Positions 1-8,699 of a DNA stretch of 42,483 nucleotides are shown in pieces. Source of the DNA: Streptomyces sp. DI166 (GTDB lineage Bacteria > Actinomycetota > Actinomycetes > Streptomycetales > Streptomycetaceae); assembly GCF_900091315.1 (NCBI RefSeq), contig NZ_FLSP01000078.1, positions 1-42,483 on the forward strand, given 5' to 3'. The position numbers and the translations under genes are program-made. The notes beneath the pieces are model-generated. The model saw nothing but the letters and a program-made list of their open reading frames with translations, was not told the DNA's origin and did not search any database. Each line of letters starts with the position of its first letter. Positions within the stretch are counted from its first letter, which is position 1.

Positions 1-12
1 AAGCAGGGGGCA

Positions 13-36
13 TAGGGCAGTAGGGCAGTAGGGCAG
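13..36. repeat. 8-bp tandem repeat, three copies
   Basis: TAGGGCAG occurs three times head to tail without a mismatch, ending about 50 bases before the likely start of the first gene. Short perfect tandem repeats can expand or contract by slippage. No role is established here. Confidence 0.8.
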
Positions 37-87
37 TTGATACGGGCCGTGGCCGCGCCGCCGCTCCCCCGAACCGGCGGAGTTAGT

Positions 88-537
88 GTGGCCCCCGTGG
101 ACGACAGTGACATCGAGGACCGGATCCTGGCGGACGGGCTTGCCGCCCTCGGCGCGGCGAGCGGGGGCGGCGGGCGGCTGGTCCGAGCCGTGGCGAGGCG
201 GCTGAAGAAGAACGTGCACGAGATCGAACTGCTCGTCCCCCTGCCCTTTCACGAGGCGGTGGAGCGCGTCTTCGGGGTGATCGGCGGTATCGGGCGGGCC
301 GTGGAGCCGATGCCTGTCGGCACCGCCGAGGAGCGGACGGTCCGCGTGGTGACGGGCGGTGGCGTCGGCGGCCTGAATCCCGTGGTGGTGACCGCGCGCG
401 TACTCAAGGCCGACGGCACCGCCTCGCGGGTCCGGCTGCGGGCAGCCGCCAAGGAAGGCCTGATCAAGCAGCGGGCCGGGGAGAAGACCGCCGTCATCGT
501 CGCCGCCCGGTTGCGCGAGGCGACCGGGGCGGCCTGA
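88..537 (+). CDS. Small conserved-looking protein of unknown function
   Basis: About 149 residues with no signal peptide or membrane segment, so probably cytoplasmic. I do not recognise the family. The N-terminal third has a basic helix (VARRLKKN); the rest looks like alternating strands and helices, with a Gly-rich turn (TGGGVGG) in the middle. I chose the GTG at 88 because GGAG lies at 79-82, five bases upstream. The frame stays open to a TTG at 37 without a good ribosome site, and GTG at 97 is also possible. It is convergent with the next gene, with a 16-base gap. Coding bias (G/C at third positions) supports a real gene; function is open. Confidence 0.65.
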   Translation: MAPVDDSDIEDRILADGLAALGAASGGGGRLVRAVARRLKKNVHEIELLVPLPFHEAVERVFGVIGGIGRAVEPMPVGTAEERTVRVVTGGGVGGLNPVVVTARVLKADGTASRVRLRAAAKEGLIKQRAGEKTAVIVAARLREATGAA

Positions 538-553
538 GCGTCCGGAGCGCGGG

Positions 554-1072
554 TTACTCGCTCTTCTCCTCGACGTACGTCCTGTCGAACCAGTCGATGA
601 AGTCCCGCACGGTACCGATCTTGGCGACCCGGGCGTGCAGGGCCTTCTGGTCGTGCCCGGCCAGGAACCAGCCGCCGGCGACCGGTTCGCCGCAGTCGCA
701 GCCGCACAGGCGGGTGTCGTGCGGGGAGTCGAAGTAGGTGATGGGGTTGCGGGTCGTGTCCACGGGCGGCTGCTTGCCGACGTACGTGTCGTAGACCTCG
801 TCCCCCGGCTTGAGGTACCGGCCCTCGATGGCCTTGCGTCCCCCGGCGACCGGAACCAGTCGGTCGATCTCGATCGCCATGCGCACCTCGCCCTCGAAGG
901 AGAGCAGCGCGTACTTCTCCTTCTCCGCGCGCTCACCGAGCACCCAACAGCCCCGGTTGGCACGGAACAGGGCGTCGTCGCCCATGTTCGGGTCGAAACC
1001 GACGTGCTCGCGGCCGAGTTGGTCTTCCTTCGGGTCGACGTAACGCATCCGACCGAGCGTGATGTGGATCAT
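554..1072 (-). CDS. Unknown protein with a C-terminal Cys-x-Cys-x-Cys-Gly...Gly-His-Asp motif
   Basis: About 172 residues from the ATG at 1072, which follows a G-rich stretch that could serve as the ribosome site; an ATG six codons upstream is an alternative. The N-terminal half carries an acidic/aromatic region without known motifs. The C-terminal part has CGCDCG, then GHDQKALHARVAKIG. Similar short Cys/His/Asp tails occur in actinobacterial proteins and suggest metal binding, which is inference. No signal peptide or membrane segment is seen. The upstream DNA is less GC-rich than the gene, as expected for a promoter region. It is convergent with the first gene and has no obvious operon partner. 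Confidence 0.7.
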   Translation of the reverse strand: MIHITLGRMRYVDPKEDQLGREHVGFDPNMGDDALFRANRGCWVLGERAEKEKYALLSFEGEVRMAIEIDRLVPVAGGRKAIEGRYLKPGDEVYDTYVGKQPPVDTTRNPITYFDSPHDTRLCGCDCGEPVAGGWFLAGHDQKALHARVAKIGTVRDFIDWFDRTYVEEKSE

Positions 1073-1221
1073 GATCCGCCCCCAATACATCGATAACCAA
1101 GGCTCCTTGCCCTGTCGACTATGAGCGATAGTGGCAGACTGTCGAGATACCTTCAACCCCTAGGACCCAAGGGTTGCACGGCTGGGTGATTCTCACGCCA
1201 TCTTCACCAACTGCCGCCCGC

Positions 1222-2208
1222 TCACGGGCGCAACGTCACGCCGAACCGTGTCTTCATCCGGTGCAGTTCCCACAGCGAGACCGCCGTCACGGTCAGGGGG
1301 CCGCCGAGCGCGGCGCAGATCTTGACCAGGGGCGGACCCGGGGGCAGGCCGTCGCCGATCATGTTGATGACCGCGAACACCCACACGAGAGTCATGGTGA
1401 GGACCGGGGCCAGCATCGGGTGGACCTGTGCGCTGTTGAAGGCGCTGCGGGCGGAGTGCACCGACGCGAGGAAGAAGAACGGGAAGCCCCAGACGACCAC
1501 GACGAGCGAGGCGAGGGCGAGGGCGTACTCCCACCAGTCCCTGCCGTCATCGGCGTTGACCGTCAGTGCCGTCGGGAGGAGCACCGCGCAGATCACGGCC
1601 AGCGTGAGCACGTACCAGCCGACCGTCTTCAGCGGAATGCGCAGACGGGAGCGCAGGTGCGGGCGCAGATGCGGGGGCGCGTAGTAGATGAACCCGGTGA
1701 TGACCAGGGGCGCGGCGATCATCAGCACGAAGGGTGCGATGAGGAGTTGGGCGGCGCTCTGCCACGCCGCGTCCTCCCAGCGGTCCGGGTTCACGTTGTA
1801 GGCGAGGATCAGCAGGACGCTGGCGGCGGCGCCGAGCACGGTACGGGCCATCTGCACCCGGTCCGCCGTGCGGTCGATGATCTGGTTGTCGCCCCGCTGC
1901 GCGAAGAGCCGCACGGCCGCGCGGTTCGCGGAGCGCAGAATCCAGCCCCAGGGCCCGAAGACCATGAAGGTCAGGCACCCGCCACCGCGCCGGGCGGCGG
2001 GCCTGGTGGGCTGCGGGCCGTAGGGGTACGGCTGGTTCGGGATCGGCGTGGGGTAAGGGCCCGGGTACGGCCCCGGGTTCTGCGGCGGCGGCCCGTAGGG
2101 GTCACCCTGCGGGGGTCCGTACGGAGCGCCCCAGCCGCCCTGGCCTCCTGGTCCGTTGCCGCCCGGCTGACCTGGACCGGTGCCCGGCCCCCATCCCCCC
2201 GTAGCCAT
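1222..2208 (-). CDS. Multi-pass membrane protein with Pro/Gly/Tyr-rich N-terminus
   Basis: 328 residues. The first 75 or so are a low-complexity Gly/Pro/Tyr/Gln region with repeated GPYPGPYP-like units, a layout common in Streptomyces membrane proteins whose disordered cytoplasmic tail precedes the membrane core. From about residue 118 there are roughly six hydrophobic segments separated by short charged loops. I recognise no transport or enzyme motif, so the function is unknown. It stands alone: the next gene upstream on the strand (GNAT) is 172 bases away, and that gap holds a 13-base direct repeat (2331-2343 and 2366-2378) but no gene. Confidence 0.8.
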   Translation of the reverse strand: MATGGWGPGTGPGQPGGNGPGGQGGWGAPYGPPQGDPYGPPPQNPGPYPGPYPTPIPNQPYPYGPQPTRPAARRGGGCLTFMVFGPWGWILRSANRAAVRLFAQRGDNQIIDRTADRVQMARTVLGAAASVLLILAYNVNPDRWEDAAWQSAAQLLIAPFVLMIAAPLVITGFIYYAPPHLRPHLRSRLRIPLKTVGWYVLTLAVICAVLLPTALTVNADDGRDWWEYALALASLVVVVWGFPFFFLASVHSARSAFNSAQVHPMLAPVLTMTLVWVFAVINMIGDGLPPGPPLVKICAALGGPLTVTAVSLWELHRMKTRFGVTLRP

Positions 2209-2380
2209 GCCGCTCCCCGTTCCCTTCAGCCAGTTGTTGTGCGTGGCCTGTGATGCCAGCGCGCAGTGTAGTTGCCCGGCCGACGCCTTTTGCCCCGTCC
2301 CGTGGGGCCCGGTACGGATGTGAAGGTTCTGCGGAGCCGGGCCGTTCCCGCCCGCCCGCGCCTCGGCGGAGCCGGGCCAC

Positions 2381-3028
2381 TCACGCAGGCCCGTGCCTCA
2401 GACGACGGGACGACCGCCGTGCCATGCGCTCTTCGAGCCGGGCCCGGCGCTCCGGCCACTCCTCCGCCGTGATGGAGAAGATCGCGGAGTCGCGGAGCCT
2501 GCCGTCCTCCCCCGGCACCCAGGAGCGCGACCAGTTGCGCAGTACGCCCTCCAGGCGGGCGCCCGCCGCCTCGATCGCCGCCCTGGAGCGCAGGTTGCGC
2601 GCGTCGGTCTTGAGGTCGACGCGCGCCACGTTCCAGGTCTCGAAGGCGTGCCGGAAGAGCAGGTACTTGGCCTCCGTGTTCACGCCCGTGCCCTGGGCCG
2701 AAGCCGCGAGCCAGGTGAAGCCGATCTCGATCGCGCACAGGTCCGTGCCGTCCGGCCACGGCCGGGGGTCCCAGTAGGACGTGCAGCCGATCGCCCGTCC
2801 CGAGGAGCGGTCCACCTGAGCGTAGGGCGCGAGCTTCCCGGCGGCGGCGCGGGCGAGCTGGGCGTCGATGTACGCACCGACCTCGTCGGCCCTCGGCACC
2901 CAGGTGAACCGGTAGGAGCCGCGGTCCTCCTCCGCGGCCAGGGCCAGGTCGGCCGTGTGCCGGTGCTCCAGGGGCTCCAGCCGCACCCGCGTGCCTTCGA
3001 GTACCGGTCCCCGAAGTACGAAGCTCAT
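2381..3028 (-). CDS. GNAT-family N-acetyltransferase (RimJ/RimL type)
   Basis: About 215 residues from the internal ATG at 3028 (MSFVLRGP), chosen because family members begin just before the LRGPVLEGTRVRLEPL strand. That opening, the central IEIGFTWLAAS strand, the acetyl-CoA loop region (QGTGVNTEAKYLL) and the DARNLRSRAAIEAAGA helix are typical of the RimJ/RimL group, which acetylates protein N-termini or small amines using acetyl-CoA. The acceptor cannot be deduced. The C-terminus is basic (ERMARRSSRRLRHG). It is transcribed away from the LacI-type gene over a 209-base spacer that includes the first operator palindrome. Confidence 0.85.
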   Translation of the reverse strand: MSFVLRGPVLEGTRVRLEPLEHRHTADLALAAEEDRGSYRFTWVPRADEVGAYIDAQLARAAAGKLAPYAQVDRSSGRAIGCTSYWDPRPWPDGTDLCAIEIGFTWLAASAQGTGVNTEAKYLLFRHAFETWNVARVDLKTDARNLRSRAAIEAAGARLEGVLRNWSRSWVPGEDGRLRDSAIFSITAEEWPERRARLEERMARRSSRRLRHGPA

Positions 3029-3143
3029 CGATCCCCCATCACGCGCGGCCGCACTGATCATGTTCCTGGCCGTAGCGTTCCAGGGCCGGCGTCCCCTGTC
3101 GCGCGAATTAAGGGCCTGCGTCGCACAGGCGGAGGGCCCCTGC

Positions 3144-3157
3144 TGGGAGCGCTCTCA
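3144..3157. promoter_or_regulatory. LacI/CebR-type operator palindrome upstream of the repressor gene
   Basis: TGGGAGCGCTCTCA is a 14-base palindrome with one mismatched pair, centred at 3150/3151 and about 80 bases before the repressor start. It shares the core GAGCGCTC with the two palindromes at 7184 and 7334. The known CebR box, TGGGAGCGCTCCCA, differs by one base. Autoregulation is inferred. Confidence 0.75.
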
Positions 3158-3237
3158 CACCGCCGCATTCTGCCGATATCCTGGAACAGTCCGCATCGCC
3201 GTCGATACGAAACGTGCCCAGTCGAGGAGTGCCCGCC

Positions 3238-4263
3238 TTGCCCGACCCGATCACGGGGCCCCGCCCCACTCTGGAAGCCGTCGCTGCCCGCGCCGGTGTC
3301 TCCCGGGCTACTGCGTCGCGCGTGGTCAACGGGGGTGCGGGGGTGCGCGCCCCGCTGGTGGACAAGGTGCGCCGGGCGGTCGAGGAGCTGGGCTATGTGC
3401 CCAATCACGCGGCCCGGACCCTGGTCACTCGGCGCAACGGCGCGGTCGCCGTCATCATCGCCGAGCCGGAGTTCCGGATCTTCTCCGACCCGTTCTTCGC
3501 CCAGCAGGTGCGCGGCATCAGCCGTGAGCTGACGGCGAACGACTCCCAGCTCGTGCTGCTGTGGGTCGAGGGGCGCGGCGACCACGACCGGATCGCCCGC
3601 TATCTCGGCGGCGGCCATGTCGACGGGGCGCTCGCCTTCTCCGTGCACAACGACGACGAGCTGCCCGCGCTGATCGAGAAGTCCCGCATTCCCACCGTGT
3701 TCGGTGGCCGGCCGGTCGAGGAGCGGAGCCTCGCGGCCCCGTACGTGGACTGCGACAACCGCGGCGGGGCCCGGCAGGCGGTCCAGCACCTGGTGTCGCA
3801 GGGGCGGCGCAGGATCGCGCACATCGCCGGGCCGCCCGATCTGACAGCCGCCATAGACCGGGTCGACGGCTACCGGGACGTGCTGATCGACGCCGACCCC
3901 TCGATGGTCTGCCAGGGCGACTTCACCGAGAAGGGCGGCGCCCTGGCGATGGCCGAGCTGCTGGAGCGGCACCCGGACCTCGACGCGGTGTTCGCCGCCA
4001 ACGACCTGACGGCCCTGGGCGCCCTGCGCACACTGCGGGAGCGCGGGGTGCGCGTGCCCGAGGACGTGGCCGTGGTCGGCTTCGACGACATGGCGTCGGT
4101 GGTCGAGCAGGCCGACCCGGCGCTGACCACGGTCCACCAGGACATCGAGGGCATGGGCCGGCTGATGGTGAAGCTGCTGATGCGGCTGCTGGACGAGACC
4201 GGCGGCCCGGCTCCCGCCTCCGTCATCACGCCGACCTCGCTGATCCACCGAGCGTCCGCCTGA
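3238..4263 (+). CDS. LacI-family transcriptional repressor (CebR-like)
   Basis: About 341 residues from the TTG at 3238, which has GAGGAG eight bases upstream; a GTG at 3214 is in frame but has no ribosome site. The N-terminal LacI helix-turn-helix (PTLEAVAARAGVSRATASRVVNG) and hinge (ELGYVPNHAARTLV) are followed by a periplasmic-binding-protein-like effector domain. Features typical of the CebR branch include the FSDPFFAQQVRG segment, FAANDLTALGALRTL and VAVVGFDDMASV. Known members of this branch are released from DNA by cello- or other beta-gluco-oligosaccharides. Here the neighbours (GH81, ABC importer, GH1) suggest a beta-1,3-gluco-oligosaccharide inducer, which is inference. An operator lies in its own upstream region. 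Confidence 0.9.
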   Translation: MPDPITGPRPTLEAVAARAGVSRATASRVVNGGAGVRAPLVDKVRRAVEELGYVPNHAARTLVTRRNGAVAVIIAEPEFRIFSDPFFAQQVRGISRELTANDSQLVLLWVEGRGDHDRIARYLGGGHVDGALAFSVHNDDELPALIEKSRIPTVFGGRPVEERSLAAPYVDCDNRGGARQAVQHLVSQGRRRIAHIAGPPDLTAAIDRVDGYRDVLIDADPSMVCQGDFTEKGGALAMAELLERHPDLDAVFAANDLTALGALRTLRERGVRVPEDVAVVGFDDMASVVEQADPALTTVHQDIEGMGRLMVKLLMRLLDETGGPAPASVITPTSLIHRASA

Positions 4264-4279
4264 CGCGCACGGGCGCGAC

Positions 4280-4305
4280 GGGCGCCGGCTCGATGGCCGG
4301 TGCCC
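4280..4305. terminator. Bidirectional stem-loop between convergent genes
   Basis: GGGCGCCGGC pairs with GCCGGTGCCC across a six-base loop: ten pairs, one of them G-U. It lies in the 72-base gap between the repressor and the convergent GH81 gene. There is no T-run, as is usual for Streptomyces terminators. Confidence 0.65.
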
Positions 4306-4335
4306 GCCGCGCCGTGTCAGGCGGTCAGGACGGGG

Positions 4336-7116
4336 TCAGTCGAAGGGGATCACCAGGACGGAGTTCTCCGTACCGGTCTGGATCCTGGAAGTGCCGTTGC
4401 CGATGGCGCTCCACACCTCCAGCCGTACCGTGCCGTTCTTCATGTTGCCGAGGCTGCCGCCGGCGGACTTCAGACCTCGGGTCTGGTTGTACTGCTCCCA
4501 TCCCGGCACCGGGTCGGTGGCGAAATAGTGGTAGGTCTCCGTGCGGTCGTAGGTGCCGTCGCCGGTGAGGTCGTAGCTGACCCGCACCTGCTGGCCGAGG
4601 CCCACCGTGGTGCCGGCGTCGACCTGGAACTTGAACTTGGTCGAGGCGCCCGGGGTGAGGGTGCCGTTGACGCCGCGGGCGATGTAGACGAGCGGCTGGT
4701 TCGGGGTGCCGTCGTGGTTGGCGCCCCCGGCGGAGGCGATGGTGTCGCTGCCCGCCGTGCCGTCGGTGGCCGTGGTGAGCCTGCCGCCGGAGCGCAGCTC
4801 GAAGGTGTTGCCGGTCGGCTCCGGATCCGGGTCCGGGTCCGGCTCCCCGCTGTCGTCCCCGGTTCCGGACGCGGTCGAACGGGCCGGCACGGACAGGGTC
4901 TTGCCGTCCGAGAAGGTCACCGTGCGTAGGCTGGAGGCGTAGTTGTGGGCGACGTAGGTGCGGGTGGTGCCGTTGCTGAAGACGGCGGAGGAGGGGACGT
5001 CACCGGTCACGGTCGGGTCGGGTGCGCCGAGCGCGCCGAAGGTCTCGATCCAGTGGTAGGTGTGCGCCTTGGACTCGCCGGCCTCCGGGGTGTAGGAGCC
5101 GTGGCCCCCGTCCCACTTGGCCTTGGCCGTCGAGGGGTTCGTGAACGACTCGAACTCCCAGAGGATGTCGCGCCATTCCTGGGCCGGTCCGCCGTTCTCC
5201 CGTTCCATCTCCGCCAAGTTCCGCCGGATGGCCGCCTTTTCGCCACCCAGGTGCAGGGAACCGCCGGTCACCGGCAGGACGTTGATGCCGTGGATCTCCT
5301 CGGGGTTGGCCGTCCACCAGGTGGCGTAGGCGCCGCCGCTGCCCCAGACCATGCCGACGGTGTCGTGGCCGAAGGAGGACGGGAAGACCTGCTCGTCGGC
5401 GTCGAACCAGTACTGGGCGATGGCCTCGGCCTCGGTGGTGAGCAGATAGCTGCCGAGGTCGCGCAGGCGCGCGTCACCGGTCGCGGAGCCCCACAGCACG
5501 AGGGCCGCGCTGAGGTTGGTGGACTCCGAGGAGGACTCCTGGTTGTTGCCGGCGGCGAAGCCCTGGTGGCCCGAGGCCCAGCTGTGACCGGCGTAGACGT
5601 CGAAGCCGCGCAGGAAGGGGAAGGAGCTGTCACCGCGGCTGGGGTTGGAGGCGTCGCGGATCAGGGTCTTGACCATGCCGCCCCAGGCGGAGTCGGCGGC
5701 CCAGGAGGAGTCGTACTGGGCGACGATCGCGGCCGCGTAGACGTAGTAGCCGTAGTGGAAGTGGTGGTCGTTGAGCTCGGCGTCGCTGCCGTAGGAGGCG
5801 GGGTAGCCGATCAGCGTCTTCCAGGCCTTGTCGTAGGAGAACTCATTGGCGCCGCCCGCGGTGAACCACTGCTCCAGGCGGCCCTTGAGGAGGTTGATCA
5901 TCTTGTCGCGGATCGCGCCCTCGCCGATCTGGTCGGCGAGCGGCACCAGCTGGGCGAGCTTGCCGAGCGCCTTGCCGGTCCAGTAGGTGTCGACGGCCCC
6001 GGAGAAGGGGTCCGAGGAGTTCGCGACGTCGTTGAGGTAGGTGCGCAGGCGTGCGGTGTCGACGGCGTCCGTCCTGGGCAGGCCGGGCAGCACCGGGGAG
6101 GCCTTCTGCGACGTGGTGAACGTGGTGCCCTCGCGGACCTTCATGGTGCCTCGTGGCGAGACGTAGGTGTACGAGGTGAGCGCGTCCTGGGTGTGCAGCC
6201 ACTGGTGCCGGTAGAGGGCCTGGAGCGTACCGCGCTCGCTGCCCTCCTTGGCCTCGGTGGTGAGCTTGTACGTGGCCCGGACGGTGCCGCCGCTGTAGTC
6301 CCAGTCCACGGTGGAGCCGGTGACAAAGCTGAAGGCGTACTTGCGGTAGGTGGCGAGTGCGTCGGTGGAGGGCAGGACGGCGACGGAGAAGTAGTCCTTG
6401 CCGTTCAGGCCCGCGGTGATGGCGGAGCCGGAGACGTTCCAGTCGCTGCCGCTCGGCGCGAACAGGGCGTAGTGGTGTCCTCCGACGGTGATGCCGAGGA
6501 CGTTGCCCTGGTCGGCGAAGACGTTCGGTGCGGCGGCTGTGGTGATCCGGGCGTCGCCGCCGGAGCCCTTGGCGTATACGAACGGCAGGCCGTGGCCGAT
6601 GGTGGTGCGCAGGGTGCGGCTGCCGTCGGACCAGTACGGCGTGACGGTCCAGTCGGACCAGTCGTCGGCCTTGGTGTTGGGCGAGTTCAGCCCGCTGAGC
6701 CCGAGGGTCAGGTCGGCCTTGTGGGCGTACTCGTACTGGCGGCCGTCGCCGACGATGCTGGGGGACGTCGGGTAGCCGATCTCCAGGCCGCCGGAGACGG
6801 CCTGGTAGGTGAGCGGGTGGCCGTACATCGGCGTGGAGTAGGGGTTGTCTCCGTACCGCTGGAAGGCCAGTGAGGACCACCAGTCGTTGGTGGGTACGGG
6901 CTTGTCCTTGGCGGCGTCGGTCACCTTCGGGGTGACCGGCTGGCCGGTGTTGTTGGTGGGGCCGGTGGTACCGGCGGGGCGGGTGTCGGAGTAGCTGCCG
7001 GCGCCGACGGGGATCGTGGCGGCGGCTGCCGGGCTCGCCATCGGACCTAGTCCGGTGGCGGCCAGTGCGGCGGCCAGGACCAGCACAGCGGCTGGTCGGG
7101 TGCGGGTGGCTGGCAT
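4336..7116 (-). CDS. Secreted GH81 endo-1,3-beta-glucanase with C-terminal CBM56-like domain
   Basis: About 926 residues. I prefer the ATG at 7116, with GAGGTG nine bases upstream, over the in-frame GTG at 7128. A Sec signal peptide ends near PAAAA. The GH81 catalytic region spans roughly residues 60-690; it contains DHHFHYGYYVYAAA (carrying the catalytic Asp) and NNQESSSESTNLSAAL (carrying the catalytic Glu cluster). A linker of about 12 residues of repeated Asp-Pro (EPDPDPDPEP) leads to a domain of about 155 residues ending in LVIPFD, which resembles the CBM56 beta-1,3-glucan-binding family; this assignment is less certain. GH81 enzymes cleave internal beta-1,3 bonds in laminarin, curdlan, callose and fungal wall glucan. 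It diverges from the ABC operon and has its own operator at 7184-7195. Confidence 0.92.
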   Translation of the reverse strand: MPATRTRPAAVLVLAAALAATGLGPMASPAAAATIPVGAGSYSDTRPAGTTGPTNNTGQPVTPKVTDAAKDKPVPTNDWWSSLAFQRYGDNPYSTPMYGHPLTYQAVSGGLEIGYPTSPSIVGDGRQYEYAHKADLTLGLSGLNSPNTKADDWSDWTVTPYWSDGSRTLRTTIGHGLPFVYAKGSGGDARITTAAAPNVFADQGNVLGITVGGHHYALFAPSGSDWNVSGSAITAGLNGKDYFSVAVLPSTDALATYRKYAFSFVTGSTVDWDYSGGTVRATYKLTTEAKEGSERGTLQALYRHQWLHTQDALTSYTYVSPRGTMKVREGTTFTTSQKASPVLPGLPRTDAVDTARLRTYLNDVANSSDPFSGAVDTYWTGKALGKLAQLVPLADQIGEGAIRDKMINLLKGRLEQWFTAGGANEFSYDKAWKTLIGYPASYGSDAELNDHHFHYGYYVYAAAIVAQYDSSWAADSAWGGMVKTLIRDASNPSRGDSSFPFLRGFDVYAGHSWASGHQGFAAGNNQESSSESTNLSAALVLWGSATGDARLRDLGSYLLTTEAEAIAQYWFDADEQVFPSSFGHDTVGMVWGSGGAYATWWTANPEEIHGINVLPVTGGSLHLGGEKAAIRRNLAEMERENGGPAQEWRDILWEFESFTNPSTAKAKWDGGHGSYTPEAGESKAHTYHWIETFGALGAPDPTVTGDVPSSAVFSNGTTRTYVAHNYASSLRTVTFSDGKTLSVPARSTASGTGDDSGEPDPDPDPEPTGNTFELRSGGRLTTATDGTAGSDTIASAGGANHDGTPNQPLVYIARGVNGTLTPGASTKFKFQVDAGTTVGLGQQVRVSYDLTGDGTYDRTETYHYFATDPVPGWEQYNQTRGLKSAGGSLGNMKNGTVRLEVWSAIGNGTSRIQTGTENSVLVIPFD

Positions 7117-7183
7117 GTTGTGGGGCACCTCATGTCATCACGACGGGTAAGTGGGGTCTCACCGTGTGCGTCCGGAACGTTTC

Positions 7184-7195
7184 GAGAGCGCTCTC
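7184..7195. promoter_or_regulatory. Operator palindrome upstream of the GH81 gene
   Basis: GAGAGCGCTCTC is a perfect 12-base palindrome, 68 bases upstream of the GH81 start on the opposite strand. It shares its core with the sites at 3144 and 7334. The likely ligand is the LacI-type repressor encoded at 3238. Confidence 0.8.
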
Positions 7196-7333
7196 AGATG
7201 GCCGGAAACGTACGACCCTTGAAACGTGGACGTCAATAGATGTGACACGGAAGGGAGTTGGACACCGAGTTCAACCCGTTATGCCTTCGACTCTTGACGG
7301 ATACCCCTTGCGACAGGCACGCTCCACCCGCAG

Positions 7334-7351
7334 TTTGAGAGCGCTCTCAAA
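7334..7351. promoter_or_regulatory. Operator palindrome upstream of the ABC operon (18 bp, perfect)
   Basis: TTTGAGAGCGCTCTCAAA is a perfect 18-base palindrome, 38 bases before the lipoprotein gene and so well placed to block transcription. It is the longest and most symmetrical of the three sites, which may mean the ABC operon is the most tightly repressed unit. Confidence 0.85.
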
Positions 7352-7389
7352 GCGTTCTCGCTCCACCCCGAAGCCAAGGGAGGCTTCTT

Positions 7390-8688
7390 ATGCCCATCGC
7401 CCGAGCCGCCAAGAGGCGCGCCGTCAACCTGGGGGCCGTCGTCCTCGCCGGTGCCCTGCTCGCCGCCTGCGGAGGTTCGTCGGACTCGTCCGACAGCGCG
7501 GACGGAAAGGTCACGATCACCGTGGACCTCTTCGGTTCCTTCGGATACAAGGAGGCCGGGCTGTACGAGGAGTACGAGAAGCTCAACCCCGGCGTCACCA
7601 TCAAGCAGACCGACACCGAGGACGAGGCCGACTACTGGAAGTCGCTGCAGACCCGCCTCGCCGGCGGCGGCGGCCTCGCCGATGTCCAGGGCATCGAGGT
7701 GGGCCGTATCGCCTCGGTCACCCAGCAGCAGGCCGACAAGTTCGAAGACTTGAAGAAGTACGGCGCCGAGGAGCTCAAGAACGAGTTCGCGGACGCCAAG
7801 TGGTCCGCCGCGACCGGCAAGAACGGCGAGGTCCTGGGCCTGGGCACGGACGTCGGCCCCGAGGCCATGTGCTACCGCACCGACCTGTTCAAGAAGGCCG
7901 GGCTGCCCACCGACCGCGAGGAACTCGCGCAGAAGTGGTCCACCTGGGACGGTTATGTCGAGCTCGGCAAGCAGTACCTGAAGAAGGCCCCCAAGAAGAG
8001 CGCCTGGATCGACTCCGTCGGCAGCCTCTACTCGATCATGATCGGCCAGGAGAAGGAGCGCTACTACAACGCCTCCGGCGACCTGATCTGGGAGACCAAC
8101 CCCGCTCTGAAGACCGCCTGGGACACCTCCGTGGAGGCCGCGGAGTCCGGGCTGAGCGCCAAGCTCGACCAGTGGTCCCCGCAGTGGAACCAGGCGTTCG
8201 CCGCCGGCTCCTTCGCCACCATCCCCTGCCCCGCCTGGATGCTCGGCTACATCAAGGGCCAGGCCGGTGACGCGGGCAAGGGCACCTGGGACATCGCCAA
8301 GCTGCCCGGTGGCGCCGGCAACTGGGGCGGCTCCTACCTGGCCGTCCCCAAGGCCGCCAAGAACAAGGAAGCCGCCTACAAGCTGATCAAGTGGCTGACC
8401 GCGCCCGAGCAGCAGGCCAAGCTCTTTGAGAAGCAGGGCAACTTCCCGTCCGCCACCGGCGCCATCGACAAGGTCGCCGACGCCAAGGACCCGTACTTCA
8501 ACGACGCCCCGATCGGCCAGATCTTCGGTGACGCCGCGAAGGCCGCCCCGGTCCAGGTCCTCGGCATCCACGACCAGAACGTGGCCCAGCAGATCACCAA
8601 CGCGCTGAGCGAGGTCGAGCGCAAGGGCACCGACCCCGACAAGGCATGGTCCAACGCCAAGAAGGGCGTCGAGAACACCATCGGCTGA
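7390..8688 (+). CDS. Extracellular solute-binding lipoprotein of a sugar ABC importer
   Basis: 432 residues, family 1 sugar-binding type. AGGGAGG lies just before the ATG. The signal peptide ends in the lipobox LLAAC with Cys27 as the lipidated residue, followed by a Ser/Gly/Asp linker. The mature part has the usual two-lobe features, including the N-terminal strand VTITVDLFGSFG, an NPGVTIK segment and the C-terminal AAYKLIKWLTAPEQQAKLFEKQGNFPS, typical of CUT1 binding proteins. It should capture oligosaccharides outside the membrane and hand them to the two permeases downstream. Context with GH81 and GH1 points to laminari- or related beta-gluco-oligosaccharides. It is the first gene of the operon and is separated from the permeases by a strong stem-loop. 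Confidence 0.92.
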   Translation: MPIARAAKRRAVNLGAVVLAGALLAACGGSSDSSDSADGKVTITVDLFGSFGYKEAGLYEEYEKLNPGVTIKQTDTEDEADYWKSLQTRLAGGGGLADVQGIEVGRIASVTQQQADKFEDLKKYGAEELKNEFADAKWSAATGKNGEVLGLGTDVGPEAMCYRTDLFKKAGLPTDREELAQKWSTWDGYVELGKQYLKKAPKKSAWIDSVGSLYSIMIGQEKERYYNASGDLIWETNPALKTAWDTSVEAAESGLSAKLDQWSPQWNQAFAAGSFATIPCPAWMLGYIKGQAGDAGKGTWDIAKLPGGAGNWGGSYLAVPKAAKNKEAAYKLIKWLTAPEQQAKLFEKQGNFPSATGAIDKVADAKDPYFNDAPIGQIFGDAAKAAPVQVLGIHDQNVAQQITNALSEVERKGTDPDKAWSNAKKGVENTIG

Positions 8689-8699
8689 CGCCTCCCACC

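Noticed and set aside
3214..3237. GTG at 3214 as the repressor start
   Set aside because: No ribosome site precedes it; GAGGAG before the TTG at 3238 fits better. It is not excluded.
7117..7128. GTG at 7128 as the GH81 start
   Set aside because: The ATG at 7116 has GAGGTG nine bases upstream, and the GTG is part of that ribosome site.
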